From NCBI RefSeq assembly GCF_004770265.1, contig NZ_RQGQ01000004.1, positions 248,001 through 312,000 on the forward strand: DNA of 64,000 nt. Direction: 5' to 3'. The stretch is from Leptospira congkakensis. Lineage in GTDB: Bacteria; Spirochaetota; Leptospiria; Leptospirales; Leptospiraceae. Below are positions 37,243-46,396 of the stretch, in pieces (the first letter of the stretch is position 1; each line of letters starts with the position of its first letter). Position numbers and translations under genes: made by a program. The notes under the pieces are model-generated. The model was not told the DNA's origin and ran no database searches. It was given only the letters and a program-made list of their open reading frames with translations.

Positions 37243-40200
37243 ATGTTAGGGTTTTCTCGCATGAACTCTTGGGGAAATATAGCGTTTGATTTTTATACAT
37301 TCGGTTCACTCGTCGGTGTCATTTTTACTTTTTACAATGCACAATTTTTTTTGACGGTTAAAGAAAAATCCGAGGCAACATACAGGCTGGGAATGGGAAC
37401 CCTTTGGTTAGGTATATTCCATTTTGGTTATATGATTAATTTTTCCTTTATGGGACCTGCCGCCGCATACATGCGATGGCTTGTGATTATAGGAGCCATG
37501 GCCGGTGCCTCTTACCTAACAAGCTTTTTCTTAAGTTATCCCGAGGTTTACTTTCCCAGGTTAAAAAAATACCTATTTTGGTTTATGAATTTCATCGTTG
37601 TCACAGTCACTGGATACTTTGTTTATATAAGCTTAACAGCTGGTAGGTTATTTTTCTTTAGTGGGCACTATTGGGATTTTCCGGTACCAGTTTTTTATAA
37701 AGCTTATGCGCTAATAGTTTTGGTTTTTTTTGTAACTTTTTCCTTTGTTGGGATCATTCAGATTTTTAAAATGCCAAAAGAATCTCGGTTTGCAACGGCA
37801 AGCATTCTGATAGCGTTCATACTTGTTACCATCATTCCAGGGATTATGAATGCTCAATCAAGGGATGGAGCCATCGGGCGTGGGCTCTACCAAACGATTA
37901 CTGATCTTATTCTGGTGGTTGGATTATTTCTGGCAAACGTTGTTTATATCAACAATACAAAAGACAAAACTACAATCATCTCTCGAATCATTGGAATCTC
38001 CCTTGCATCCTTCTTACTTGTGTTGCAACTCGTTGCATATTCCGTAATCCAACAATCTGAATCTAATTACGATATGGTACATACAGCAAGGGCCAAAAAC
38101 TTTATCGCAGGACTTGAAACTGACCAAACCCCAAGTTTTCATTATACCTATGATTTAAACCAAAAAGAATTTGTCCGAAAAAAAGGAATGGATGAAACCT
38201 CTGTGGATCCATTCAGTTATGAATCCGAATATTGGAATTCCTGGGCATTAGAAACCATTCTTTCTTTTAAAACAAAAACCGATTGGAAAGCAAAAACAGA
38301 GAATTTATTACCGAAATTGCCTGAAACAAGCAAAGGTTATGCGGCAGAAATCAAACAACTTCTGTCTTCTGATAAAATTACAAATCCAGAAGCTCTCATT
38401 CATGAACTAGAATCTGAAAAACGTAAAATTCTTTACACAAGAAACAAATTAAGAGAAATTCCCACAAAGAATTTTTCCGATAGTGCAGAGTCTCTTGTCT
38501 CAAAAACAGAAGGACCACTTTCTGGATTTTATGGTGCGGCTCGTTCTGTCCTTAGCTCAGATCTTCCTGAGGAAAAAAAGGCAGAAGTCCTAGACCAAAT
38601 GTTTTCTCCCATGCCAAACCATGGAGACCGAAACTATAGAGGCCGTGTTAAATTTGCGGAAAACAATCCCGAATATTCGTTTTATGTAAGTTATCTAATC
38701 GTAGATAAAGAAAAGGGTCTTATCCATGAAGTAGGTTATCCTTATTTAGATTATAGGGAATTTCAAGAAGAGGTCACTCTCCCCTGGATCATCGGTGTTT
38801 TGTCACTGGCAGTACTTGTGATTTTTGGATACCGTTTGTTTTTCCTCATCGCACTTTTACGGCCTATCGAACAAATCATAGAAGGTTTGACAGAGGTAAA
38901 CTCTGGGAACTTAGAACATAGGCTGACGGTTCATGTGGAAGATGATATTGGATTTATGGCCCGTTCCTTTAACCGAATGGTGCGTTCCATCCAAGCGGCC
39001 CGTAAAAAATTGGAACAATACGCAGACCAATTGGAAGTAAAAGTACAAGAACGTACGAAAGAATTGGAAAATTCCTTAAAAGAAGTCCAATCCCTGAAAC
39101 ACCAACAAGATGGGGATTATTTTTTAACCTCTTTGCTCTTACAGCCATTTAACGCAAATAATGCGAATCATGACAATGTCCAAGTGGATTTTTTATTAGA
39201 ACAAAAGAAAAAATTTACCTTCCGCCAATATGAAAAAGAAATTGGTGGGGACTTGAATATCGCAAACCAAATTTTTCTAAACAATCGTTCTTATACTGTA
39301 TTTTTAAATGCAGATGCTATGGGTAAGTCCATGCAAGGAGCTGGAGGGGCTCTTGTTCTTGGTTCTGTTTTTGAGTCCATCATCACAAGGACTAGACTCC
39401 TAAGTGAAGCAAGGAATACGTACCCCGAACGTTGGATCAAAAATACATTTTTAGAACTGCATAAAATCTTTGAAGGTTTTGACGGATCCATGCTTGTTTC
39501 GCTAGTGCTTGGGCTCATTGATAACGAAACAGGGCTTTTGTACTTCATCAATGCAGAACATCCTTGGATGGTTTTATACCGAGACGGAATTGCTAGTTTT
39601 ATCGAAAACGAACTGATGTTTCGAAAATTGGGAACTTCGGGAGTCCAAGGAAATTTATACATCAAAACCTTCCAGTTAGAAGTTGGAGATGTCCTTCTTG
39701 CGGGCTCTGATGGAAGGGATGATTTACTCATCTCTCATACCGAAGATGGGAAACGAGTGATCAATGAAGATGAAAGATTATTCCTTCGAGTTGTCGAATC
39801 TGGAAAAGGAGAACTGGACGGAATTTATGAAGAACTTCGAAAGTATGGAAGTTTGACAGATGATCTATCGATTTTACGAGTTTCCTTTATTGAAGAAAAA
39901 GAACGGTATAAAATTGAAAGAGAAAAACTGAAAGAAATCCAATCGCTTCTACACAAAGCAAAGGAAGCGAGTGAATCGGCGGACCTCCAAGAAGCCGTTT
40001 CGTATTTGGAACAGGCTAATTCTTTGGAAGAAAACATTCCAGAGATCAAAAAGAAATTCATCCAACTCTATTTAAAACTCAAAGACTATGGGAATGCCAA
40101 AAAAATGGCCAAAGACTATAGTTTGTTAAAACCGATGGACACAGAGATTATGTACATCACTGCTTTTTGTGCAAGAAAAGTGGCTGATATCAAAACGGCC

Positions 40201-40410
40201 ATTGATTTTGGGGAAAGGGTGCGCCTTCGTGATCCAAACCATGTCAAAAACTTGATCAATTTGGGGCAGACCTATTTAGCAGATAAAAACCTGTCTCGGG
40301 CGGAAAACATTCTCAGTTCAGCTCTAGAACTTGACCCAGAAAATCCTAGTTTACAAAGGCTTCTTGACCATATCCGCAAAAAACAAAACAAACAAGATGT
40401 CGTAAATTAG
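37243..40410 (+). CDS. Membrane sensor with HAMP, PP2C (SpoIIE) phosphatase and TPR domains
   Basis: 1055 residues. About eight N-terminal membrane helices (residues 10-270) come first. A sensor region outside the membrane follows (about 275-510), then another helix, LPWIIGVLSLAVLVIFGY. A HAMP domain starts LRPIEQIIEGLTEVNSGNLEHR, followed by a coiled coil. The PP2C/SpoIIE domain keeps its metal acids in GGDLNI, NADAMGKSMQGAGG and GSDGRDD. C-terminal TPRs run from about 905 to 1050. It probably dephosphorylates an anti-sigma antagonist, by analogy with RsbU; no such partner lies nearby. Leptospira have many of these proteins. Confidence 0.92.
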   Translation: MLGFSRMNSWGNIAFDFYTFGSLVGVIFTFYNAQFFLTVKEKSEATYRLGMGTLWLGIFHFGYMINFSFMGPAAAYMRWLVIIGAMAGASYLTSFFLSYPEVYFPRLKKYLFWFMNFIVVTVTGYFVYISLTAGRLFFFSGHYWDFPVPVFYKAYALIVLVFFVTFSFVGIIQIFKMPKESRFATASILIAFILVTIIPGIMNAQSRDGAIGRGLYQTITDLILVVGLFLANVVYINNTKDKTTIISRIIGISLASFLLVLQLVAYSVIQQSESNYDMVHTARAKNFIAGLETDQTPSFHYTYDLNQKEFVRKKGMDETSVDPFSYESEYWNSWALETILSFKTKTDWKAKTENLLPKLPETSKGYAAEIKQLLSSDKITNPEALIHELESEKRKILYTRNKLREIPTKNFSDSAESLVSKTEGPLSGFYGAARSVLSSDLPEEKKAEVLDQMFSPMPNHGDRNYRGRVKFAENNPEYSFYVSYLIVDKEKGLIHEVGYPYLDYREFQEEVTLPWIIGVLSLAVLVIFGYRLFFLIALLRPIEQIIEGLTEVNSGNLEHRLTVHVEDDIGFMARSFNRMVRSIQAARKKLEQYADQLEVKVQERTKELENSLKEVQSLKHQQDGDYFLTSLLLQPFNANNANHDNVQVDFLLEQKKKFTFRQYEKEIGGDLNIANQIFLNNRSYTVFLNADAMGKSMQGAGGALVLGSVFESIITRTRLLSEARNTYPERWIKNTFLELHKIFEGFDGSMLVSLVLGLIDNETGLLYFINAEHPWMVLYRDGIASFIENELMFRKLGTSGVQGNLYIKTFQLEVGDVLLAGSDGRDDLLISHTEDGKRVINEDERLFLRVVESGKGELDGIYEELRKYGSLTDDLSILRVSFIEEKERYKIEREKLKEIQSLLHKAKEASESADLQEAVSYLEQANSLEENIPEIKKKFIQLYLKLKDYGNAKKMAKDYSLLKPMDTEIMYITAFCARKVADIKTAIDFGERVRLRDPNHVKNLINLGQTYLADKNLSRAENILSSALELDPENPSLQRLLDHIRKKQNKQDVVN

Positions 40411-40425
40411 AGTCTAAGGTCTACA

Positions 40426-41589
40426 TTGAGTGAAACGTTTGCGATAAAAATTTCCGAGACCTTTCGGGACTTTAGAAAGGAAGAATGGAATCTTTTGGTA
40501 CCACCAGATTCCGTCTTCCAGGAATATGAATTCCTTTCTGGTTTGGAAAATACAGGTTGTATCGGAAATTCAGATTGGATACCAATATTAATCTCTGCTA
40601 GGCGAGAGGGCGTTTTGTTTGGGGTTCTTCCTGCTTATCTTAGAAGTGATTCTTACGGCGAATATATTTTTGATTTCCAATGGGCCAATGCCTTTCATCG
40701 GGCCGGGATTCCTTACTATCCAAAACTGACTGTAGCTGTGCCTTTTAGTCCCGTCACGGGGAGTCGGATTTTACTCCATCCGGATTTAAAACCAGAAGAA
40801 AGAGAGTCTCTTGGTTCTGTTCTTCTCCAAACTCTTTTAGAATTTGGAAAAGAAAAAGATACTTCTTCGGTTCATATTTTATTTTGCAAAGAGGAAGAAC
40901 AAAGTTTAGGAATTACAAATTCTTTTGCACCTAGACTTTCTCATCAGTATCACTGGTTTAACAAAGGTTTTGCGAATTTTCAAGAATTTTTATCCACCCT
41001 TGTCAAAGACCGGAGAAAAACCATCCGCCAGGAAAGAAGGAAAATTTCCGAGTCGGGCCTTACCCTCCAAACCCTTACGGGTGACGAGATCACAGAAGAC
41101 CACGCCCATATCTTTTATCAGTTTTATCAAGACACCCATTCTAAAAAATGGGGGCAGCCTTATTTGAATCGGAAATTCTTTTTGGAGATGCATCAGAACT
41201 TTCGCCATCGTTTGGTTCTTGTTTTGGCAACAGATCCTTCTGGGAAACCTGTGGGTGGAAGTTGGAATGTTTTTCGAGACGGGTTTCTATTTGGAAGATA
41301 CTGGGGAGCCTTGGAACATGTCCCCAACTTACATTTTGAATGTTGTTATTACAGATTGATTGATTTTGCAATCGAACATAAAATGGAACGAGTGGAGGCA
41401 GGTGCCCAAGGAGAACATAAATTCCTTAGGGGGTATGAAGCTGTTCCCATGTATAGTTTACATCATATTTACAATGAACAGGGCAGAGCGGCTATCGAGT
41501 CCTATTTGGAACGAGAGATTGTGATGGAAAGGGAAAATATTTCCGCTTACAATTCACAGTCACCTATCAAATCGCTCCGGGAGGGATAA
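40426..41589 (+). CDS. FemAB-like N-acyltransferase (COG3146 / PF04339)
   Basis: 387 residues from TTG 40426, with TAAGG upstream. Two GNAT-like halves are apparent. Motifs include FDFQWANAFHRAGIPYYPKL, DRRKTIRQERRKISESGL, and PVGGSWNVFRDGFLFGRYWG, with GAQGEHKFLRGY near the end. These are the marks of the FemAB-like family. FemABX enzymes take amino acids from aminoacyl-tRNA. The stop overlaps the clpS start (TAATG), so it is coupled to clpS-clpA. Its function is unknown; a link to N-terminal tagging of proteins is an inference from context and fold. Confidence 0.85.
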   Translation: MSETFAIKISETFRDFRKEEWNLLVPPDSVFQEYEFLSGLENTGCIGNSDWIPILISARREGVLFGVLPAYLRSDSYGEYIFDFQWANAFHRAGIPYYPKLTVAVPFSPVTGSRILLHPDLKPEERESLGSVLLQTLLEFGKEKDTSSVHILFCKEEEQSLGITNSFAPRLSHQYHWFNKGFANFQEFLSTLVKDRRKTIRQERRKISESGLTLQTLTGDEITEDHAHIFYQFYQDTHSKKWGQPYLNRKFFLEMHQNFRHRLVLVLATDPSGKPVGGSWNVFRDGFLFGRYWGALEHVPNLHFECCYYRLIDFAIEHKMERVEAGAQGEHKFLRGYEAVPMYSLHHIYNEQGRAAIESYLEREIVMERENISAYNSQSPIKSLREG

Positions 41590-41930
41590 TGTCAGATCCA
41601 AAAAGAAAATCTTATACAGATATGAATGTGGAACTTCTCGAAAGAGAAAAACAGAAAAAGAAACTTAAAAAACCTGATCGCTATAAGGTGATTCTGATCA
41701 ATGATGATTACACTCCTCAGGAATTTGTAGTCTATGTACTAGCCAATGTTTTTAGGAAATCAATGGAAGAATCTCGTCAAATAATGTGGAAGGCACATAC
41801 TTCTGGATCAGCCGTTTGTGGGGTATATTCTTTGGACATTGCGAGAACAAAAGTAGCAGAAGTGCATAAACTTGCGGATGACGCAGGGCATCCATTACAA
41901 TGTCAATTGGCAAAAGAGGAGGACGAATGA
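41589..41930 (+). CDS. clpS: ATP-dependent Clp protease adaptor
   Basis: 113 residues. The core YKVILINDDYTPQEFVVYVL includes the N-degron pocket Asn-Asp, then MWKAHTSGSAVCGVYSLDIARTKV with the HxxG-type motif and C-terminal HPLQCQLAKEE. ClpS presents proteins with N-terminal Leu, Phe, Trp or Tyr to ClpA. The start overlaps the FemAB-like gene stop as TAATG, and the stop overlaps clpA as ATGA. The three genes are a coupled unit. Confidence 0.96.
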   Translation: MSDPKRKSYTDMNVELLEREKQKKKLKKPDRYKVILINDDYTPQEFVVYVLANVFRKSMEESRQIMWKAHTSGSAVCGVYSLDIARTKVAEVHKLADDAGHPLQCQLAKEEDE

Positions 41931-44194
41931 ACCTTTCCCTAGACTTAGAAAATACCTTAGAACTTGCTGGTAAAGAAGCAAGTAAATACCATCATGAATT
42001 TATCACTTTAGAACATTTGTTATATGGTCTTACTTATAACGAAAAAACAAAAGAAGTTTTGGTCAATGTCGGTTGTGATTTGGATCTACTCAGAAAAGAA
42101 CTGACCGAATATTTTGAAGAAGATCTTTCCACTATAGCAGTTCCCGATTTAAAAATCCAACCACGTTATACCGTGGGTGTCCAGTTTGTGATTCAGTTTG
42201 CCGCCTTTCATGTCCAAAATTCAGGGAAAGAAGAAGTGGATGGAAACAATGTACTTGTGGCCCTCTTCAGAGAAGAAGACAGCCAAGCTTATTATCTACT
42301 CGCCAAACAAGAAGTAAACCGTCTAGACGTGATCAAATACATGTCTCATGGAATCAAAAAAGAAGTTGAACCTGAAGAGCCAAATTTTTCGGAAGAAGCA
42401 GATCCAGAAGAAGCGGAAAGCGGGTCTCGTAAATCAGCTCTAGAAAAATTTTGTGTCAACCTTACCGAAAGAGCAAGGTTAGGAAAACTCGATCCTTGTA
42501 TTGGTCGCGAAGTCGAAATTGAAAGAACCATTCATATCCTATCTCGTCGTCGTAAAAACAATCCCATTTTTGTGGGAGAGGCAGGGGTCGGAAAAACTTC
42601 CATTGTGGAAGGAATCGCTGAACGAGTTGTTAAGGGTCTCGTTCCCAAAAGTTTACTGGGTTTGGAGATTTATTCTTTGGATATGGGTCTTGTGATGGCG
42701 GGAACCAAATTCCGTGGTGAATTTGAGGAACGTTTGAAGGCCATCTTACAAGAAGTAGTTGGGAAACCAGAACGAATCATCTTTGTAGACGAAATCCATA
42801 CCATTGTGGGTGCTGGGGCCGTATCTGGTGGAAGTTTGGATGCTTCTAATTTGATGAAACCAGCCCTTGCCAATGGAGAACTCAAATGCATTGGAACGAC
42901 CACTTACAAAGAGTATAAATCGATTTTTGAAAAAGATCATGCCCTTTCGAGAAGGTTCCAAAAGATTGAAGTGGCAGAACCTTCCAGAGAAGATGCGATC
43001 GAAATTTTAAAAGGTCTCAAACCCAAATACGAATCCTTTCACGGAGTCACCTATAGTGCCAAAGCCATTGAGGCTTGTGTGGATTTATCCAGTTTGCATC
43101 TTAGAGATCGTTTTTTACCGGACAAAGCCATTGATTTGATGGACGAATCCGGCGCCTTTGTAAAGTTACGCGATGAGAAAAAAGAAAAGGCCAAAAAACA
43201 GGTAGGGATTTTAGAAATCGAATCACTCGTTGCCAAAATTGCCAAAATTCCAGAAAAAACGGTAAAGGCAGATGATAAAAAGAAATTAGAAAATCTAGAT
43301 TCCGAAATCAAATCCATTGTTTTTGGACAAGATCATGCCATTGAACAAGTGGTAGACGCCATCCATTATTCAAGGTCAGGCCTCAGTGATGAAGGAAAAC
43401 CAATTGGTAGTTTTCTTTTTGTTGGTCCTACTGGTGTGGGTAAAACCGAAGTGGCAAAAACTTTGGCAGAAAAGATGGGAGTGGAATTTCTTCGATTTGA
43501 TATGAGTGAATACATGGAAAAACATTCTGTATCACGTCTGATTGGAAGTCCGCCAGGATATGTAGGTTATGACCAAGGTGGCCAACTCACCGATGCCATA
43601 AGCAAAAATCCACATTGTGTTTTGTTGTTCGATGAAATCGAAAAGGCACATGAAGATATTTATAATATCCTTTTGCAAGTGATGGATCATGCCACACTTA
43701 CCGATAGCACGGGGAAAAAAGCTGATTTTCGTAATGTCATTCTCATTTTAACGACTAATACCGGAGCCCAAGAAAGTTCGAAGCCACTGCTTGGTTTTGA
43801 TACCGATAGATATGATGACCGCTCACTCAAAGCCATTGAGAGAACATTCACTCCGGAATTTCGAAACCGACTCACTGCCGTAGTGGAATTTGGTGCTCTA
43901 TCGATTCAGGTAGTGGAGTTAGTGGTCAAACGGATGTTCCGCACTTTGCAAGCAAAAGCAAATGAAAAAGGAATCCAATTGGAATTGTCTGAAAAAGCGG
44001 TAAGGCATTTGGCAGAAACTGGTTATGACAAAACCATGGGAGCAAGGCCCATCCAAAGAATCCTCAATTCAGAAATCGGAAAACCTCTTTCCAAAAAGAT
44101 CTTATTCCAAAAAGACAAAGGATCTAAGTATCTTGTGGATGTCGTTGAGAAAGAGGGAAAAAATGTTTTGGAAATTTTGGATGTGAATGTTTGA
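41927..44194 (+). CDS. clpA: ATP-dependent Clp protease ATP-binding subunit ClpA
   Basis: 755 residues from ATG 41927, which follows AGAGGAGG at ideal spacing; the in-frame start at 41900 lies inside clpS and is rejected. The N-domain ([22 protein letters not shown]) binds ClpS. D1 has Walker [10 protein letters not shown] and [18 protein letters not shown]2 has GPTGVGKTE and [15 protein letters not shown]. Between the two, the arginine-finger and sensor regions look intact. It unfolds substrates for ClpP, whose gene is not in this window. Confidence 0.97.
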   Translation: MNLSLDLENTLELAGKEASKYHHEFITLEHLLYGLTYNEKTKEVLVNVGCDLDLLRKELTEYFEEDLSTIAVPDLKIQPRYTVGVQFVIQFAAFHVQNSGKEEVDGNNVLVALFREEDSQAYYLLAKQEVNRLDVIKYMSHGIKKEVEPEEPNFSEEADPEEAESGSRKSALEKFCVNLTERARLGKLDPCIGREVEIERTIHILSRRRKNNPIFVGEAGVGKTSIVEGIAERVVKGLVPKSLLGLEIYSLDMGLVMAGTKFRGEFEERLKAILQEVVGKPERIIFVDEIHTIVGAGAVSGGSLDASNLMKPALANGELKCIGTTTYKEYKSIFEKDHALSRRFQKIEVAEPSREDAIEILKGLKPKYESFHGVTYSAKAIEACVDLSSLHLRDRFLPDKAIDLMDESGAFVKLRDEKKEKAKKQVGILEIESLVAKIAKIPEKTVKADDKKKLENLDSEIKSIVFGQDHAIEQVVDAIHYSRSGLSDEGKPIGSFLFVGPTGVGKTEVAKTLAEKMGVEFLRFDMSEYMEKHSVSRLIGSPPGYVGYDQGGQLTDAISKNPHCVLLFDEIEKAHEDIYNILLQVMDHATLTDSTGKKADFRNVILILTTNTGAQESSKPLLGFDTDRYDDRSLKAIERTFTPEFRNRLTAVVEFGALSIQVVELVVKRMFRTLQAKANEKGIQLELSEKAVRHLAETGYDKTMGARPIQRILNSEIGKPLSKKILFQKDKGSKYLVDVVEKEGKNVLEILDVNV

Positions 44195-44256
44195 AAAAAG
44201 CGATCTCGTATATGATTCGGAAAAGTAGTTCGAGTTGCAGATCGTGAATCAGAACA

Positions 44257-44285
44257 AAGGAACTAGATTCATCTTTTAGTTCCTT
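44257..44285. terminator. Hairpin between converging clpA and the membrane-protein gene
   Basis: AAGGAACTA (44257-44265) pairs with TAGTTCCTT (44277-44285) around an 11-base loop. There is no T-run in either direction, so it is a weak terminator candidate. Confidence 0.4.
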
Positions 44286-44299
44286 GTTCATTGGTAGAG

Positions 44300-44848
44300 T
44301 TATATCCTTCCTAAAACCTCATCTTCTTTTTTGAAGGTGAGGAATCCAAAAACAAAGGCTCCGAATACCGAACCTAAAAATAAATAGAAAGAAAGTCCCA
44401 GATTCACTTCTTCTGGTTTGACAAAGTCATAAAAATAACGTTTGGGATCCAGATACCCCCAAATTACAAATACAATCGCAATCATTTGACCTGTAAAAAA
44501 CCAAATCCTTGTCCAAGATGATTTCCAAAATCCCAAAAAGAAAAAATTGAGAAGGCTTAGTAAAATAAAAATGGAATTTAACTTAGGGCCGAGAGAGATG
44601 GATTCTTCCGTTTCAAAAAAACGAATTTGGTAGGAAAACCAAGGAAGGACTGAGAAGAGAAGTTGTAAAAATAAAAAAATAAAAAATATTTTATCAAATA
44701 TAAGTTTTGTATTCCAATAACGATACAAAGCCAAAAATATTCTCTTTGTTAGATGCCACCAAGCAAAAATTAATTCAGGGATCAGTAAAAACGATTCTTT
44801 AATAAATTGAATCAAGTCGAAACTTTTTGAAAGAAGGGAATTGATCAT
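44300..44848 (-). CDS. Hypothetical four-helix membrane protein
   Basis: 182 residues. Hydrophobic segments run at about 50-70, 88-108, 112-130 and 148-170, such as FFIFLFLQLLFSVLPWF, IFILLSLLNFFFLGFW and LSFYLFLGSVFGAFVFGFL. The N-terminal 40 residues are amphipathic and may lie on the membrane. No family recognised. Its start overlaps the RidA stop by 4 bp, so it is coupled to RidA; the pairing gives no clear functional hint. Confidence 0.7.
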   Translation of the reverse strand: MINSLLSKSFDLIQFIKESFLLIPELIFAWWHLTKRIFLALYRYWNTKLIFDKIFFIFLFLQLLFSVLPWFSYQIRFFETEESISLGPKLNSIFILLSLLNFFFLGFWKSSWTRIWFFTGQMIAIVFVIWGYLDPKRYFYDFVKPEEVNLGLSFYLFLGSVFGAFVFGFLTFKKEDEVLGRI

Positions 44849-45303
44849 TCTACTTCTGCTACCATTTCCAATTCCACACTGGCATCAAGTGGAAGAGAAC
44901 TCACACCAATTGCAAAACGCGCATGTTTTCCTTTATCTCCAAAAATAGCCGCCAGTAGTTCTGAAGCTCCATTGGCAACTAAGTGTTGTTCGGTGAATTC
45001 GGGTGTTCCTGCAACAAAAACCCCAAGTTTGACTATGGATTTGATTTTTTCAAGTGATTCAATATGGAGTAAGGTTGCCGCAAGTGCATTCAGAACACAT
45101 TGTTTGGCCTCTTCTTTGGCTTCTTCCAGACTTACGTCTTTGCCAACCTTTCCTGTTTTTCTTAGTTTCCCTGCGACGAGAGGAAGTTGCCCTGAGGTAA
45201 AGATCAGGTTCCCGGATCTTTCGGAAGGGATATAAGCCGCAAGGGCTGCAGGAACAGGGGGGATTTCTAAACCCAGTTGTTTCAAGGTATCTTGGATAGG
45301 CAT
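44845..45303 (-). CDS. RidA/YjgF-family protein
   Basis: 152 residues. GNLIFTSGQLPLVAGKL opens the Rid fold, and KHARFAIGVSSLPLDASVELEMVAEV includes the conserved Arg that binds the carboxylate of 2-aminoacrylate-like substrates. RidA deaminates reactive enamines and imines made by PLP enzymes. Proteins of this length with the first helix DTLKQLGLEIPP belong to a subgroup slightly longer than E. coli RidA (128 residues). It is in an operon with a membrane protein downstream. Confidence 0.92.
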   Translation of the reverse strand: MPIQDTLKQLGLEIPPVPAALAAYIPSERSGNLIFTSGQLPLVAGKLRKTGKVGKDVSLEEAKEEAKQCVLNALAATLLHIESLEKIKSIVKLGVFVAGTPEFTEQHLVANGASELLAAIFGDKGKHARFAIGVSSLPLDASVELEMVAEVE

Positions 45304-45378
45304 TGGATTCCAGGCTAGTGAGGGCTACCGTATGGGACAAAATTTTTTTTCCAAAATTCTATAAAATAGAAAACATTC

Positions 45379-45407
45379 TTGACGATTGGCAGTCAAACAT
45401 GTAGATT
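45379..45407 (+). promoter_or_regulatory. Sigma70-type promoter of the hsp20 operon, with an inverted repeat in it
   Basis: TTGACG (45379-45384) and TAGATT (45402-45407) are separated by 17 bases. ATTGGCA (45385-45391) and TGCCAAT (45407-45413) form a perfect 7-bp inverted repeat that spans the spacer and overlaps the -10 box, so a second regulator may bind here. Confidence 0.75.
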
Positions 45408-45417
45408 GCCAATAGAA

Positions 45418-45444
45418 ATAGCAGTCGTAATTAATGAGTGCTAA
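45418..45444 (+). promoter_or_regulatory. CIRCE operator (HrcA binding site)
   Basis: ATAGCAGTC (45418-45426), nine bases, then GAGTGCTAA (45436-45444). The consensus is TTAGCACTC-N9-GAGTGCTAA: the right half is perfect and the left half matches seven of nine. It lies just after the expected transcription start and just before the ribosome site, the normal CIRCE position. HrcA is the heat-shock repressor that uses CIRCE. Confidence 0.85.
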
Positions 45445-45458
45445 AGAGGAGAATGAGC

Positions 45459-45902
45459 ATGTTGTTCCGAATTCTAGACCCACAAACCAAAGCAAATCAG
45501 TTCTGGAGAGATTTTGACAGACTGAACGATGAGTTGACTCGTTCCATTTTGGACAGCCAATTTGGATCTTCTTCCAATTTCCCTCCTGTGAATGTTTACA
45601 CCAAGGAAGACGAAGCCCTTGTGACTTGTTTACTTCCTGGACTCGAACCAGACCAAATCGAAATCAACGTAAAAGACAACCTATTGTCGATTCACGGAAA
45701 GAAAAAAGCAGAAGACCTCGCAGAAGGTACAGAAGTCCTTCGCCGTGAGATTTTTAATGGGGAATTTCGCAGAACCTTGGAACTTCCTTTCCGAGTGGAT
45801 GCGGAACATGTCCTCGCAAAATTCACAAATGGAATTTTAAACATCCATCTTCCTCGTAGAGAAGAAGATAAACCTAAAAAAGTATCCATCGTTGCAGGGT
45901 AA
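45459..45902 (+). CDS. Hsp20/alpha-crystallin small heat-shock protein (first)
   Basis: 147 residues from ATG 45459, seven bases after AAGAGGAG; earlier in-frame starts at 45453 and 45438 are too near or inside that site and the CIRCE element. The alpha-crystallin domain has PPVNVYTKEDEALVTCLLPG, LSIHGKKKA and FRRTLELPFRVD, then NGILNIHLPR, the conserved C-terminal strand. It holds unfolded proteins. It is followed by a second Hsp20 gene after 10 bp. Confidence 0.95.
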   Translation: MLFRILDPQTKANQFWRDFDRLNDELTRSILDSQFGSSSNFPPVNVYTKEDEALVTCLLPGLEPDQIEINVKDNLLSIHGKKKAEDLAEGTEVLRREIFNGEFRRTLELPFRVDAEHVLAKFTNGILNIHLPRREEDKPKKVSIVAG

Positions 45903-45912
45903 GGAGAAAGTT

Positions 45913-46311
45913 ATGAATACACTAACAAAAGAAAACAAACAAGACGTAACAGAATCTGTAGAAACAAAAGAAGGAAAACCCGCCGTTCGCGTTTATTCAC
46001 CTAACGTGGATGTATTGGAAACAGAAGAAGCCATTCTTTTCCATGTGGAAATGCCTGGGGTAGACCAATCTTCTGTAGAGATATCCATTGAAAAAGACCA
46101 ATTGATTTTGGAAGGAAAGTTTGTTTTGCCTGAGGAATCTCGTGGTCAAGTGAGACTTGCGGAATATAGAGAAGGAAACTATTTCCGTAAATTCACAATT
46201 GGAAAAGCGATCCATTCGGATAAAGCCGTAGCCAAAATGAAAAATGGAATTTTGGAATTAACCATTCCGAAAATGGAACCTAAAAAAACAAAAATCGAAA
46301 TTCAGAAATAA
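45913..46311 (+). CDS. Hsp20/alpha-crystallin small heat-shock protein (second)
   Basis: 132 residues from ATG 45913, six bases after AAGGAG. The alpha-crystallin domain has VYSPNVDVLETEEAILFHVEMPG, DQLILEGKF, then YFRKFTIGKAIHSDKAVAKMKNGILELTIPKMEP. The N-terminal arm is short and polar. Together with the first protein it may form mixed oligomers, as pairs of small heat-shock proteins do (known for other bacteria). Same operon under the CIRCE promoter, closed by a strong terminator. Confidence 0.95.
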   Translation: MNTLTKENKQDVTESVETKEGKPAVRVYSPNVDVLETEEAILFHVEMPGVDQSSVEISIEKDQLILEGKFVLPEESRGQVRLAEYREGNYFRKFTIGKAIHSDKAVAKMKNGILELTIPKMEPKKTKIEIQK

Positions 46312-46354
46312 ACTCTCTTTGGTGTTTGGTAAATCTAAAGTGAATTTAATTTCG

Positions 46355-46396
46355 AACCCGGGTACCTGCTGAAGGGTGCGCCGGGTTGTTTTTTTA
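46355..46396 (+). terminator. Rho-independent terminator after the hsp20 operon
   Basis: AACCCGG (46355-46361) pairs with CCGGGTT (46381-46387); a small inner stem (ACC/GGT) lies in the loop. A long T-run follows to 46396 and reaches the convergent hisC stop. Confidence 0.85.

Noticed and set aside
41900..41926. Nine-residue N-terminal extension of ClpA
   Set aside because: It lies inside clpS; AGAGGAGG places the start at ATG 41927.
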